Below, one piece after another: positions 36,777-47,198 of a stretch of 64,000 bases of DNA. Both the position numbers and the translations under genes were made by a program. How positions within the stretch are numbered: the stretch's first letter is position 1; every line of letters starts with the position of its first letter. The notes beneath the pieces are model-generated. The model made no database searches. It was not told where the DNA came from and was given only the letters and a program-made list of their open reading frames with translations. Source of the DNA: Chromobacterium sp. ATCC 53434 (GTDB lineage Bacteria > Pseudomonadota > Gammaproteobacteria > Burkholderiales > Chromobacteriaceae); the NCBI RefSeq assembly GCF_002848345.1, contig NZ_CP025429.1:3534001-3598000 (forward strand). Reading direction: 5' to 3'.

Positions 36777-36850
36777 TGGAGGCAGGGGCCGGAATCGAAC
36801 CGGCGTAGACGGATTTGCAATCCGCTGCATAACCACTTTGCTACCCCGCC
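36777..36850 (-). tRNA. tRNA-Cys(GCA)
   Basis: The 74-nt cloverleaf has acceptor GGCGGGG pairing with CCCTGCC (one G-U pair), discriminator U typical of tRNA-Cys and encoded CCA. The anticodon loop TTGCAAA gives GCA. It is last in the tRNA operon. Confidence 0.96.
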
Positions 36851-36893
36851 GTTACCGGCGAACCAATCAGCGCTGCGTCTGACCGGTTGAATA

Positions 36894-36969
36894 TGGAGCG
36901 GGAAACGAGGCTCGAACTCGCGACCTCAACCTTGGCAAGGTTGCGCTCTACCAACTGAGCTATTCCCGC
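36894..36969 (-). tRNA. tRNA-Gly(GCC), copy 4 of the operon
   Basis: A 76-nt tRNA with acceptor GCGGGAA, anticodon loop TTGCCAA between CAACC and GGTTG, and encoded CCA. The sequence is identical to the other three copies. Confidence 0.96.
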
Positions 36970-36992
36970 ATGGGTAAAACCTGGATTGTAGA

Positions 36993-37068
36993 TGGAGCGG
37001 GAAACGAGGCTCGAACTCGCGACCTCAACCTTGGCAAGGTTGCGCTCTACCAACTGAGCTATTCCCGC
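36993..37068 (-). tRNA. tRNA-Gly(GCC), copy 3 of the operon
   Basis: Identical to the other tRNA-Gly copies over 76 nt. It is separated from the downstream copy by 23 nt of unrelated spacer. Confidence 0.96.
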
Positions 37069-37098
37069 GTCGCAAAACAATCAATCGTAAAGGAAGTC

Positions 37099-37174
37099 TG
37101 GAGCGGGAAACGAGGCTCGAACTCGCGACCTCAACCTTGGCAAGGTTGCGCTCTACCAACTGAGCTATTCCCGC
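37099..37174 (-). tRNA. tRNA-Gly(GCC), copy 2 of the operon
   Basis: Identical to the other tRNA-Gly copies over 76 nt, separated from copy 3 by 30 nt. Confidence 0.96.
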
Positions 37175-37198
37175 ATCAAAAGCGTCGCAGACTGGGTG

Positions 37199-37274
37199 TG
37201 GAGCGGGAAACGAGGCTCGAACTCGCGACCTCAACCTTGGCAAGGTTGCGCTCTACCAACTGAGCTATTCCCGC
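37199..37274 (-). tRNA. tRNA-Gly(GCC), copy 1 of the operon
   Basis: The first tRNA after the promoter at 37342-37369, identical to the other three copies, with a 24-nt spacer before copy 2. Confidence 0.96.
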
Positions 37275-37341
37275 ACTGCCAGACTGCTGAACTTCCTTCA
37301 CATCTCGCTGCTGCTTCGTCAGTAGCGGCGAGAGACTGCGA

Positions 37342-37369
37342 ATTATAGAGATTTATTCTGCCCTGTCAA
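37342..37369 (-). promoter_or_regulatory. Consensus sigma-70 promoter of the tRNA operon
   Basis: Perfect TTGACA and TATAAT on the minus strand, spaced 16 nt. It lies 4 nt beyond the pgsA stop and 67 nt before the first tRNA-Gly. It is the strongest promoter match in the window. Confidence 0.88.
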
Positions 37370-37373
37370 CACT

Positions 37374-37955
37374 TCAAACATCTATTTTCTTACCCGCAAA
37401 CTCCTTGGCGGCCATCTGCAGATAGTAAACCATTGACCATAAAGTCAAAACAACGGCGACGTACATCGAAAAATTTCCGATATGGCGCGCATCCCAGCCC
37501 GGAAGCAGCTCGCCATCGTACAGAAGCAGCGTGATCGCCAGCATCTGGGCGGCGGTTTTCAGCTTGCCGATATAGGCCACCGCCACGCTGCTGCGGCTGC
37601 CCATGCCGGCCATCCATTCGCGCAACGCCGAAATGGTGATCTCGCGACCGATGATGATCATCGCCATCCAGCCCTCGGTGCGTCCCAGTTGCACCAAGAG
37701 GATCAGCGCGGCGGCGACGATCAGCTTGTCGGCCACCGGATCGAGAAAGGCGCCGAATGCCGAGGTCTGCCCCAGCCGACGCGCCAGATAGCCGTCCAGC
37801 CAGTCGGTGGCGGCGGCCAATGCGAAAATGCCGGCCCCCACGACATTGCGGCTGTGCAGCAACAGAATGGAGTCCGGCAGGAAGAACACCGCCACGCAGA
37901 TCGGAATCAGGGCGACCCTGAGCCAGGTCAGGAATATCGGCAAATTGAAGGGCAT
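37374..37955 (-). CDS. pgsA: CDP-diacylglycerol-glycerol-3-phosphate 3-phosphatidyltransferase
   Basis: Makes phosphatidylglycerophosphate, the first committed step to phosphatidylglycerol, in the inner membrane. The 193 residues match the family length. The CDP-alcohol phosphotransferase motif D-x2-D-G-x2-A-R-x8-G-x3-D-x3-D is intact in DWLDGYLARRLGQ and TSAFGAFLDPVADK (about 56-82). Several hydrophobic helices surround it. The ATG at 37955 begins MPFNLPIFLTWLR; the frame is open 28 codons further, but these are not conserved. It follows uvrC on the same strand after 87 nt, a common order. Confidence 0.95.
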   Translation of the reverse strand: MPFNLPIFLTWLRVALIPICVAVFFLPDSILLLHSRNVVGAGIFALAAATDWLDGYLARRLGQTSAFGAFLDPVADKLIVAAALILLVQLGRTEGWMAMIIIGREITISALREWMAGMGSRSSVAVAYIGKLKTAAQMLAITLLLYDGELLPGWDARHIGNFSMYVAVVLTLWSMVYYLQMAAKEFAGKKIDV

Positions 37956-38042
37956 TGGTATTGGTTCTTGTCGCTTCAGGCTAGTCAACAACGCCGGCCG
38001 GCGCCCCGAGCCTGGATCAGGGACGCCCGCCGTTTTCAATCG

Positions 38043-39842
38043 TCAATGCAGCGCATTGTAAATCTTTTCCGCCAGCGTAAGGCTGATGCCGTCCACCTGC
38101 GCCAGATCGTCGACGCTGGCCGCCGCCACGCCGCGCAGGCCGCCGAAACGGGTCAGCAACTGCTGGCGGCGTTTGGCGCCGATGCCGGGTATTTCCTCCA
38201 GCGTCGAGGCGGTCCGCGCCTTCGCGCGGCGTGCCCGGTGGCCGGTGATGGCGAAACGGTGGGCCTCGTCGCGCACGGTCTGGATCAGATGCAGCGCCGG
38301 ATGATCCTGGCGCAATTGTAGCGTCTTTTCCAAGTAAGGCAGGATCAGCGTTTCAAGGCCCGGCTTGCGCTCCTCGCCCTTGGCGATGCCGACGATGGGC
38401 AGATTCAGGCCCAGCTCGCCCAGCACCTCCAACGCCACGCCGACCTGCCCCTTGCCGCCGTCGATGAAGACCGCGTCGGGCAGCCTCCCCTCGCCCTCGG
38501 CCAGTTTGCCGTAGCGGCGTGACAGAACTTCGCGCATCGCCGCGTAATCATCGCCCGGCGTCGCGGTGGTGATATTGAAACGGCGGTATTCGCTAGGCTG
38601 CATCCCGCCCTTGTCGTACACCACACAGGACGCCACCGTGGCCTCGCCCATTGTATGGCTGATATCAAAGCATTCGAAACGACCGGCGTCCTCCAGTTCC
38701 AGCACCTCGTTCAGCTGCGCCAGCCGCTGCGTCTGCGTGGCCTTGCTGCCCAGCTTCTGCAGGATGGCGAGCTCGGCGTTCTTCTCCGCCATCTCCAGCC
38801 ATACCCGGCGCTCTCCGATCGGATTGCCGACGATATAGACCTTGCGGCCGGCGCGCGTCTGCAGGAATTCCTGCAGCGCCTCGTCCAGCGCGCCGTTGAC
38901 GACCAGCGCCGCCGGCACCGCGGCGTGCTGGTAGTGCTGGGCGACGAAGGCCTGCAGGATTTCGTCGGCGGTGTCGGCCTCGCCGCCGACCGGGAAGTGA
39001 CTCTTGTCTCCCAGGTGGCGGCCGCCGCGTATCATCACCAGATTGACGCAGGGCATGCCTTCGCGGATCAACGCGGCCACCACGTCGCAGTCCTGCTGGC
39101 TCTGGTTGCTGGCGACGAACTGCTTCTCCTGCACCCGCACCAGCGACTGGATCTGGTCGCGCAGCTCGGCGGCCTGCTCGAACGCCATCGCCTCGGCCGC
39201 CGCCGTCATGCGCCGGGTCAGCTCGTCGATCAACTCGCTCTGGCGGCCGTTCAGAAAGGAGACGGCACTGGCGACGTCGGCGGCGTACTCGTCGCGGGAG
39301 ATATGCTCGACGCAGGGACCGGAACAGCGCTTGATCTGGTACAGCAGGCAGGGACGGGAACGATTGGCGAACACCGCGTCCTCGCAGGTGCGCAGCCGGA
39401 ACACCTTCTGCAGGATCTGTATGCTCTCGCGCACCGCGTAACCGTTCGGATAGGGGCCGAAATACTGGTTGGGCTTCTTCGGCTCCCCGCGGTAATACGC
39501 CAGTTGCGGAAAGGCGTGGCCGCTGAACATCAGATAAGGATAGGACTTGTCGTCGCGGAACAGGATGTTGTAGCGCGGCGCCAGCGCCTTGATCAGATTG
39601 TTCTCCAGGATCAGCGCCTCGGCCTCGGTGCGGGTGACCGTGGTTTCTATGCTGGCGATCTGCCGCACCATCAGCCGGATGCGCGGGCTCAGATCGTTCT
39701 TCTGGAAATAGGAGCTGACGCGCCGCTTCAGGTCTATCGCCTTGCCGACGTACAGCACCTTGCCGCCGTCGCCCAGCATCCGGTAGACGCCGGGCAGCGC
39801 CGGCAGGTTCTGCAGCACGCTCTGGTAATCGAATGCGCCCAC
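38043..39842 (-). CDS. uvrC: UvrABC system protein C
   Basis: Makes both incisions in nucleotide excision repair. The 599-residue product has the N-terminal GIY-YIG nuclease ([16 protein letters not shown]), a cysteine-containing middle region ([13 protein letters not shown]), the UvrB-binding UVR motif (about 200-235), the RNase H-like 5' nuclease domain ([29 protein letters not shown]) and tandem helix-hairpin-helix motifs ([16 protein letters not shown]). The GTG at 39842 overlaps the TAG of the upstream gene by one base, a coupled start. A GTG four codons earlier (39854) is an alternative. Confidence 0.95.
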   Translation of the reverse strand: MGAFDYQSVLQNLPALPGVYRMLGDGGKVLYVGKAIDLKRRVSSYFQKNDLSPRIRLMVRQIASIETTVTRTEAEALILENNLIKALAPRYNILFRDDKSYPYLMFSGHAFPQLAYYRGEPKKPNQYFGPYPNGYAVRESIQILQKVFRLRTCEDAVFANRSRPCLLYQIKRCSGPCVEHISRDEYAADVASAVSFLNGRQSELIDELTRRMTAAAEAMAFEQAAELRDQIQSLVRVQEKQFVASNQSQQDCDVVAALIREGMPCVNLVMIRGGRHLGDKSHFPVGGEADTADEILQAFVAQHYQHAAVPAALVVNGALDEALQEFLQTRAGRKVYIVGNPIGERRVWLEMAEKNAELAILQKLGSKATQTQRLAQLNEVLELEDAGRFECFDISHTMGEATVASCVVYDKGGMQPSEYRRFNITTATPGDDYAAMREVLSRRYGKLAEGEGRLPDAVFIDGGKGQVGVALEVLGELGLNLPIVGIAKGEERKPGLETLILPYLEKTLQLRQDHPALHLIQTVRDEAHRFAITGHRARRAKARTASTLEEIPGIGAKRRQQLLTRFGGLRGVAAASVDDLAQVDGISLTLAEKIYNALH

Positions 39843-40270
39843 TATTTGCCGCACCAGGTCTGCACGTCTTTCTGGGCCTGGCGGATCAACTCATTGCGCT
39901 GGGCGTCCGAAGCCAGCGCGGTAGAACCGGGCAGGCGGATGCGGCCGTTCTGCTGCAGCGTCGACAGATTGGCCTGCGCCGCCTTGCAGTTCTGCGCCTT
40001 CACCTTGGCGTTGGCTGCGGCGACGGCGGCGTTGTCGGACGCGACCTGCTTGTTGTCCGGCTTTCGCTCCGCCTTCTTGTCGGCCTGCGGCGCCGAGGCC
40101 TGCGGCGTCGGCTGCGCGCGCACGTTCAGCCGGTGCGCGCCGACATTCGGCGGCGGCTGATCCGAATACACCTTCTTGCCGCTGGCGTCGGTCCAGGTGT
40201 ACACCTCGGCCGCCGCCATTCCCGCCGGCAGCAAGGCCAGCAAAAAGGTCCATACTATAGATGATTTCAT
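39842..40270 (-). CDS. Exported DUF4124-type protein
   Basis: A 142-residue protein with a signal peptide ([17 protein letters not shown], cleavage near residue 21). The mature N-terminus [18 protein letters not shown] is the typical DUF4124 motif. A low-complexity Gln/Ala/Lys-rich linker and a helical C-terminus with two Cys follow. Function is unknown; the family is periplasmic. The ATG at 40270 follows ACAGGA. It is directly upstream of uvrC with a 1-nt overlap and divergent from guaB, an arrangement that couples it to uvrC expression. Confidence 0.87.
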   Translation of the reverse strand: MKSSIVWTFLLALLPAGMAAAEVYTWTDASGKKVYSDQPPPNVGAHRLNVRAQPTPQASAPQADKKAERKPDNKQVASDNAAVAAANAKVKAQNCKAAQANLSTLQQNGRIRLPGSTALASDAQRNELIRQAQKDVQTWCGK

Positions 40271-40355
40271 TATCCTGTCCCCGACCACTAGCACGGTACT
40301 CCGATTGTAAAGCCTGCCCCCTCCCCGCGCAAAAACACGGGCGTTTTCGGTACTT

Positions 40356-40384
40356 TTGCAGAGGACTGCGCGAACCGGTATAAT
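40356..40384 (+). promoter_or_regulatory. Sigma-70 promoter of guaB
   Basis: TTGCAG (40356-40361) and a perfect TATAAT (40379-40384) are spaced 17 nt, 27 nt before the guaB start codon, giving a very short leader. Confidence 0.82.
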
Positions 40385-40401
40385 GCGGCTTTGCCGCCTA
40401 A

Positions 40402-41874
<1,473 letters not shown>

Positions 41875-41897
41875 GCCTTCCGCGCTGGAAAGATAAA

Positions 41898-41927
41898 AGC
41901 CCGCGTCACACGACGCGGGCTTTTTTT
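41898..41927 (+). terminator. Rho-independent terminator of guaB
   Basis: AGCCCGCGTC (41898-41907) pairs with GACGCGGGCT (41912-41921), loop of 4, followed by seven T residues. Confidence 0.92.
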
Positions 41928-41938
41928 GCGCCGGCCGC

Positions 41939-42802
41939 TCAGGCCAGCGACAACATCAGCCGGGTGCGCAAGGCGGTGGGCGGATTGTCGTAAGGCGAAT
42001 TCAAATACTCCTCCACGCACGGCACGCCGCCGGGCCCGCGCCCGCTGCCGGGCAGCCAGTGCCGGTACAGCCAGGACCAGGCCGTGGGCAGCTCCGCGTA
42101 CGGTCCCAGATGCGTCACGCAGGCGTACTCTCCGGCGGGAATCTCCCCCCACTCGAACCCATCCGGCAGCGGCCGTCCCTGCCAGGAGTCCGGCACAGTC
42201 ACGCAAGCGATGGAGCGCAGCTTGGCCTCCTCCGTCTGTTCCGGATCATCCAAAAACATCCCGAATACGCGACCTGGCGCGTCGCCGACTGCGCCAGCCG
42301 GGCTGATGGCCTGCAAAACGCTGAAAGCCTGGCCGATCTCCATATAACTGCCGACATGGCGGCGCATCAGCACCGTCAGCCCCTTATCTTGCTTGAGCAA
42401 TGTCACTTCATGCATAACGGTCTCCCAGTCTTGCCTAGAAATGAACGCTCTGCGCTGGCGATAGCGGCCCGGACTCTCGCCGTAAGCCCTGGCGAAGGCC
42501 CGGACGAAGGCCGCGGTGCCGCCGTAGCCGGCGCGCGCCGCCACCCTAGCCAAAGGGAGCGAGCCGCCGTCCAACTGCCCGGCCGCGCGATGCAGCAACA
42601 GCCGCTGCCGGGTCTCACCCACCGTTTCGGCCATCAGGCCGCGATAGACGCGGTGAAAGTGAAAGGGCGACAAGCAGGCCTCCTCCGCCAACCTTTCCAG
42701 CGGCGCCGGCTCATCCAGATGGCGCCACAGATAGTCCAGCGCCCGCAGCATCCGCCACAAATACGGCGAATCCGGGCCGCCGTTGCGATAGAGCGTTCTC
42801 AT
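41939..42802 (-). CDS. AraC-family regulator with GyrI-like effector domain
   Basis: A 287-residue transcription factor. An N-terminal AraC DNA-binding domain (about 15-115) has two helix-turn-helix units, the second ending GGTAAFVRAFARAYGESPGRYR. The C-terminal part (about 130-287) resembles the GyrI/Rob small-molecule-binding fold (VMRRHVGSYMEIGQAFSVL, GEYACVTHLGPY, YDNPPTALRTRLMLSLA). This reversed domain order is that of Rob/SoxS-related multidrug sensors. It is 9 nt downstream of a LysR gene and probably cotranscribed with it. Target genes are unknown. Confidence 0.9.
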   Translation of the reverse strand: MRTLYRNGGPDSPYLWRMLRALDYLWRHLDEPAPLERLAEEACLSPFHFHRVYRGLMAETVGETRQRLLLHRAAGQLDGGSLPLARVAARAGYGGTAAFVRAFARAYGESPGRYRQRRAFISRQDWETVMHEVTLLKQDKGLTVLMRRHVGSYMEIGQAFSVLQAISPAGAVGDAPGRVFGMFLDDPEQTEEAKLRSIACVTVPDSWQGRPLPDGFEWGEIPAGEYACVTHLGPYAELPTAWSWLYRHWLPGSGRGPGGVPCVEEYLNSPYDNPPTALRTRLMLSLA

Positions 42803-42811
42803 GAAGTGAGC

Positions 42812-43735
42812 TTATCCCGCATCGATTGATTCGTTTTGCTGAGTTGGCTGTTGCAACAGCAACCATTGCATGCGCTGGCACAGCTCCACCACGTAGTCCC
42901 ATACCACGCGGTAGCGCAGCGTACGGCGGATATTGCTGCGGGCGCTGATCCAGTAGGAACGGATGATGCGCACCTCCGGCAGGATCTGCGCCAGGCGCGC
43001 GTCGTCGCAAGTCATGTAATACGGCAGCACGACGATGCCGCCGTCGGCCAGCGCCGCCTCGCGCTGCGCCACCACGCTGGTGCTGCGCAGCGGCATGCTG
43101 GGATTGCGGCACAGGCCGTGATGGAACATCAGCTCGCGCGAGAACAGCAGGTCGTCGACATAGGCCAGGATCGCGTGGCCGTTCAGGTCCTCGCGCTCGC
43201 GTATCGCCGGATGCGCGGCCAGATAGGCCGGCGTCGCGTACAGACCCAGGCAGTAGTCGGTCAGCTTGCGCGTCACCACCAAATTGGCCTGGGGCCGTTC
43301 CAGCGCGATCGCGATGTCGACCTCGCGGCTGGTGATGCTGACGAAGCGCGGCACCGACACCAGGTCGATCTCCAGGCCCGGGTAACGCGCCATCAGCGCC
43401 GGCAGATGGCGGGCCAGGAACAGCGAGCCCAGGCCCTCCGGCGCGCCCAGCCGCACCAGGCCGCTGACCTCGGCATGGCCGTGCCGGCCGCTGTCCAGCA
43501 TCTGCGAGGCGGTGTTCTCCAGCGACTCCGCCAGCGGCAGCAACTGGCGTCCGGCGGCGGTCAGCGTGTAGCCGTCGGCCTGCTGGACGAACAGCGGTTG
43601 GCCCAGCACCGCCTCCAGCGCGGCGATATGGCGCGCCACCGTCGCATGGGTGGTGCCCAGCTGGCGCGCCGCCCCCAGCAACTTGCCGCAGCGCTGCAAG
43701 GCCAGAAAATAGCGGACATCGTTCCAGTCGAACAT
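42812..43735 (-). CDS. LysR-family transcriptional regulator
   Basis: A 307-residue regulator with the N-terminal winged helix-turn-helix (about 1-60; MFDWNDVRYFLALQRCGKL, ATVARHIAALEAVLGQPLF) and a periplasmic-binding-like effector domain behind it. It is divergent from a GMC oxidoreductase and MHS transporter pair, the usual arrangement for a regulator and its target. The shared 165-bp space has a TGTGC-N4-GCACA palindrome. The start is ATG 43735 behind GCGGGGGA; the longer frame lacks support. An AraC-type gene follows on the same strand. Confidence 0.92.
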   Translation of the reverse strand: MFDWNDVRYFLALQRCGKLLGAARQLGTTHATVARHIAALEAVLGQPLFVQQADGYTLTAAGRQLLPLAESLENTASQMLDSGRHGHAEVSGLVRLGAPEGLGSLFLARHLPALMARYPGLEIDLVSVPRFVSITSREVDIAIALERPQANLVVTRKLTDYCLGLYATPAYLAAHPAIREREDLNGHAILAYVDDLLFSRELMFHHGLCRNPSMPLRSTSVVAQREAALADGGIVVLPYYMTCDDARLAQILPEVRIIRSYWISARSNIRRTLRYRVVWDYVVELCQRMQWLLLQQPTQQNESIDAG

Positions 43736-43755
43736 CGTCGTCCCCCGCTGGTCAT

Positions 43756-43769
43756 TGTGCGTTTGCACA
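43756..43769. promoter_or_regulatory. Candidate LysR operator
   Basis: TGTGC-GTTT-GCACA is a perfect dyad 20 nt upstream of the lysR start in the divergent region. A related G-A-T-G-C-A-A-A-C lies near 43860 on the oxidoreductase side. Confidence 0.45.
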
Positions 43770-43900
43770 CGATGACGGCTGCCATTTCGCCGCCGGCTGT
43801 TCAAAAATTAACATACGTTGTTTCCCGCTGGCTATTCCCAGCCGCTTCCGCTTCGGTTTAGATGCAAACTACGACAACGACATGACCAGGGCATTTCTCC

Positions 43901-45553
43901 ATGCTCAGCGGCGAATTCGACTACATCATCGTCGGCGCGGGCAGCGCCGGCTGCCTGCTGGCCAATCGGCTGTCCGCCGATCCCGACAAGCGCGTGCTGC
44001 TGCTGGAAGCCGGCGGCCGCGACGACTATCCGTGGATACGCATCCCGGTCGGCTATTTGTTCTGCATCGGCAATCCGCGCACCGACTGGTGCTACCGCAC
44101 CGCGCCGGAAGACCGGCTGGGCGGCCGCTCGCTCGGCTATCCCCGCGGCAAGGTGCTGGGCGGCTCCTCGGCCATCAACGGCATGATCTATATGCGCGGC
44201 CAGGCCGCCGACTACGACCGCTGGGAGGCGCTGGGCAATCCCGGCTGGGGCTGGCGCGACGCGCTGGCCCACTTCGTCGCGATGGAAGACCACCACGACC
44301 CGGCGCGGCCGCTGCACGGCCACGGCGGAGAATGGCGGGTGGACAGGCAGCGGCTGTCCTGGGAAATACTGGACGCCTTCCGCGCCGCCGCCGCCGAGCA
44401 GGGCATCGCCCCGGTCGACGACTTCAATGCCGGCGACAACGCCGGCTGCGGCTATTTCGAGGTCAACCAGAAAGGCGGCTGGCGCTGGAGCAGCGCGCAC
44501 GCCTTCCTGCACCCGGTGAGCCGGCGGCCGAATCTGACGGTGCTGACCAGCGCCGAGGCGGAAAAGCTGATCGTGGAGAACGGCCGCGCCGCCGCTATCT
44601 CTTTTCTGCAACAGGGCGCGCGACGACAGGCGCGCTGCCGCGGCGAGATCGTGCTCGCCGCCGGCGCCGTCGGCTCGCCGCTTTTGCTGCAGCGCAGCGG
44701 CATCGGCCCGGCCGCGCTGCTGGCCGAACACGGCATCGCCCCCGTCCACATCCTGCCCGGCGTCGGCGCCAATCTGCAGGACCACCTGCAGCTGCGTCTG
44801 GTATTCAAGGTGAGGAACGCCGCCACGCTGAACCGCCGCGCGGCCAGCTGGGGCGGCAAGCTGGCGATGGCCTGGGAATACCTGTGGAAACGCAGCGGGC
44901 CGCTGGCCATGGCGCCCAGCCAGCTCGGCGCCTTCGCCCGCAGCGGGCCCGACGCGGCGACGCCCGACCTGGAATTTCATGTGCAGCCGCTGTCGCTGGA
45001 ACGCTTCGGCGAGCCGCTGCACCGCTTCCCCGCCTTCACCGCCTCGGTGTGCCAGCTGCGGCCGGCCAGCCGCGGCCAGGTGGCGATAGGCGGCGCCGAC
45101 CCGGCCGCCGCGCCGCGGATCCAGCCTAACTACCTCAGCCATCCGGACGACAGGCGCGTCGCCGCCGCCGCCATCCGGCTGACGCGCCGCATCGCCGCGT
45201 CGCCGGCGCTGTCGCGCTATCTGCCGGAAGAATACCGCCCCGGCCTGCAGTACCAGAGCGAGGACGAGCTGATCGACGCTGCCGGCCTGATCGGCACCAC
45301 CATCTTCCACCCGGTCGGCACCTGCAAGATGGGCCGGGACCCGCTGGCGGTGGTCGACGAGCGGCTCAGGGTGCACGGCATCCGCGGCCTGCGCGTCGCC
45401 GACGCCTCCATCATGCCGACCATCACCTCCGGCAACACCAACAGCCCCACCCTGATGATCGCCTCCAGGGCGGCCCAGATGATCGCGCAGGACAACACGC
45501 AGCCGGCACCGGCACGGATGCCGGCCACACCCGCAAAGGAGACTTGGACATGA
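43901..45553 (+). CDS. GMC-family FAD oxidoreductase (choline dehydrogenase-like)
   Basis: Oxidises an alcohol with FAD; the substrate is unknown. The 550 residues begin with the dinucleotide fold DYIIVGAGSAGCLLANRLS (about 5-23), then LLLEAGG, the GMC signature GKVLGGSSAINGMIYMRG, and the C-terminal signature with the catalytic pair HPVGTCKMGRDP and N-T-N-S-P-T. This matches choline and long-chain alcohol dehydrogenases. There is no signal peptide. It overlaps the next gene by 4 nt (ATGA), so the two are coupled, and it is divergent from a LysR regulator, which suggests inducible use of an imported alcohol. Confidence 0.93.
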   Translation: MLSGEFDYIIVGAGSAGCLLANRLSADPDKRVLLLEAGGRDDYPWIRIPVGYLFCIGNPRTDWCYRTAPEDRLGGRSLGYPRGKVLGGSSAINGMIYMRGQAADYDRWEALGNPGWGWRDALAHFVAMEDHHDPARPLHGHGGEWRVDRQRLSWEILDAFRAAAAEQGIAPVDDFNAGDNAGCGYFEVNQKGGWRWSSAHAFLHPVSRRPNLTVLTSAEAEKLIVENGRAAAISFLQQGARRQARCRGEIVLAAGAVGSPLLLQRSGIGPAALLAEHGIAPVHILPGVGANLQDHLQLRLVFKVRNAATLNRRAASWGGKLAMAWEYLWKRSGPLAMAPSQLGAFARSGPDAATPDLEFHVQPLSLERFGEPLHRFPAFTASVCQLRPASRGQVAIGGADPAAAPRIQPNYLSHPDDRRVAAAAIRLTRRIAASPALSRYLPEEYRPGLQYQSEDELIDAAGLIGTTIFHPVGTCKMGRDPLAVVDERLRVHGIRGLRVADASIMPTITSGNTNSPTLMIASRAAQMIAQDNTQPAPARMPATPAKETWT

Positions 45554-47166
45554 GCAACAGCATCGCAACGCCGACGGGCGCGTCCGCCGGCATCAGCCGG
45601 GCCGAGCGCAAGGTGATTCTGGCCTCGTCGCTCGGCACGGTGTTCGAGTGGTACGACTTCTTCCTGTACGGCGCGCTGGCCGCCATCATCGGCAAGCAGT
45701 TCTTCGCCGGCGTCAACGAGACCACCGCCTTCATCTTCGCGCTGATGACCTTCGCCGCCGGCTTCCTGGTGCGGCCGTTCGGCGCGCTGGTGTTCGGCCG
45801 CCTCGGCGACATGGTCGGCCGCAAATACACCTTCCTCGCCACCATCGTCATCATGGGCCTGTCCACCTTCCTGGTCGGCATGCTGCCCGGCTACGCGACG
45901 CTGGGCATCGCCGCGCCGCTGATCCTGGTATCGCTGCGCATGCTGCAGGGTCTGGCGATAGGCGGCGAATACGGCGGCGCCGCCATCTACGTGGCCGAAC
46001 ACGCGCCGGACAATCGGCGCGGCGGCTACACCAGCTGGATACAGACCACGGCCGGCGCCGGCCTGCTGCTGTCGCTGCTGGTGATCCTGGCCTGCCGCAA
46101 GCTGACCGGCGACGCCTTCGGCGACTGGGGCTGGCGGCTGCCCTTCCTCTTGTCCATCTTCCTGCTGGCCATCTCCACCTGGATACGGCTGTCGATGCAG
46201 GAATCGCCGGCCTTCCTGAAAATGAAGGCCGAGGGCAAGCACTCGAAGGCGCCGATCAGCGAATCGTTCGGCAACCGGGCCAATCTGAAGCTGGTGCTGA
46301 TTTCCCTGTTCGGTTTCAACGGCGGCCAGGCGGTCACCTTCTACTGCGCGCAGTTCTACTCGCTGTTCTTCCTGACCCAGATCCTGAAGGTGGACCCGCA
46401 GACCGCCAACCTGATGCTGATCGCGTCGCTGATCATCACCACGCCGCTGTTTCTGTATTTCGGCCACCTGTCCGACCGCATCGGCCGCAAGCCGGTGCTG
46501 ATCGCCGGCCTGGTGCTGGGGCTGGCGCTGACCTTCCCCGCCTTCCGCTGGCTGACCGACTACGCCAATCCCGACGTCTCCGCCGCTCAGGCGCGCGCGC
46601 CGGTGACCGTGGTGGCCGATCCGGCCAGCTGCCACTTCCAGTTCGACCCGATAGGCAAGGCCAAACTCGACACGCCGTGCGACCAGGCCAAGGCGCTGCT
46701 GGCCAAGAACGGCGTGCCCTACCAGCAAAAGGCCGCGCCGACCGGCGCCACCGAGATCCACATCGGCGGCACCGTGCTGCACGGCTTCGACAAACCGGCG
46801 CTGCAACAGGCACTGAAGACCGCCGGCTACCCGGAAAAGGCCGATCCGGCCAAGATCAACCACGCGATGGTGATCCTGGTGCTGGTGCTGTTGTCGGTAA
46901 TCTCGGCGCTGACCTACGGCCCGCTGGCGGCGATGATGGTGGAGCTGTTTCCCACCCGCATCCGCTACACCTCGATGTCGCTGCCCTACCATCTGGGCAA
47001 CGGCTGGATAGGCGGACTGATGCCGACAGTGGCGTTCTCGCTGGTGGTGTACACCGGCGACATCCTGTACGGCCTGTGGTATCCGATCGTCGTCTATGTC
47101 GTCAGCCTGACGGTGAGCCTGCTGTTCCTGAAAGAAACGTTCCGCAACGACATTCACCAGCGCTGA
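45550..47166 (+). CDS. MHS-family major facilitator transporter
   Basis: Inner-membrane proton symporter of the metabolite-H+ group (ProP, ShiA, KgtP relatives). The 538 residues start with the MHS hallmark S-S-L-G-T-V-F-E-W-Y-D-F-F-L-Y (about 27-41), then the RPFGALVFGRLGDMVGRK loop, RMLQGLAIGGEYGGA, and in the second half HLSDRIGRKPVLIAG. Between helices 9 and 10 there is an unusual insertion of about 90 residues (340-432) with two Cys, missing from ProP. The start is ATG 45550 behind AAAGGAGACTTGGAC. It is coupled to the GMC oxidoreductase, whose substrate it probably imports. Confidence 0.92.
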   Translation: MSNSIATPTGASAGISRAERKVILASSLGTVFEWYDFFLYGALAAIIGKQFFAGVNETTAFIFALMTFAAGFLVRPFGALVFGRLGDMVGRKYTFLATIVIMGLSTFLVGMLPGYATLGIAAPLILVSLRMLQGLAIGGEYGGAAIYVAEHAPDNRRGGYTSWIQTTAGAGLLLSLLVILACRKLTGDAFGDWGWRLPFLLSIFLLAISTWIRLSMQESPAFLKMKAEGKHSKAPISESFGNRANLKLVLISLFGFNGGQAVTFYCAQFYSLFFLTQILKVDPQTANLMLIASLIITTPLFLYFGHLSDRIGRKPVLIAGLVLGLALTFPAFRWLTDYANPDVSAAQARAPVTVVADPASCHFQFDPIGKAKLDTPCDQAKALLAKNGVPYQQKAAPTGATEIHIGGTVLHGFDKPALQQALKTAGYPEKADPAKINHAMVILVLVLLSVISALTYGPLAAMMVELFPTRIRYTSMSLPYHLGNGWIGGLMPTVAFSLVVYTGDILYGLWYPIVVYVVSLTVSLLFLKETFRNDIHQR

Positions 47167-47176
47167 GTCCATCCCC

Positions 47177-47198
47177 GGCCCCCGCCGTCGCGGGGGCC
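47177..47198 (+). terminator. Hairpin after the MHS transporter gene
   Basis: GGCCCCCG (47177-47184) pairs with CGGGGGCC (47191-47198), 10 nt after the stop. There is no T tract, so it may be Rho-assisted. Confidence 0.4.

Noticed and set aside
36894..37274. A CRISPR-like array of four 76-bp repeats with 23-30 bp spacers
   Set aside because: The repeats fold as identical tRNA-Gly genes with encoded CCA, followed by tRNA-Cys.
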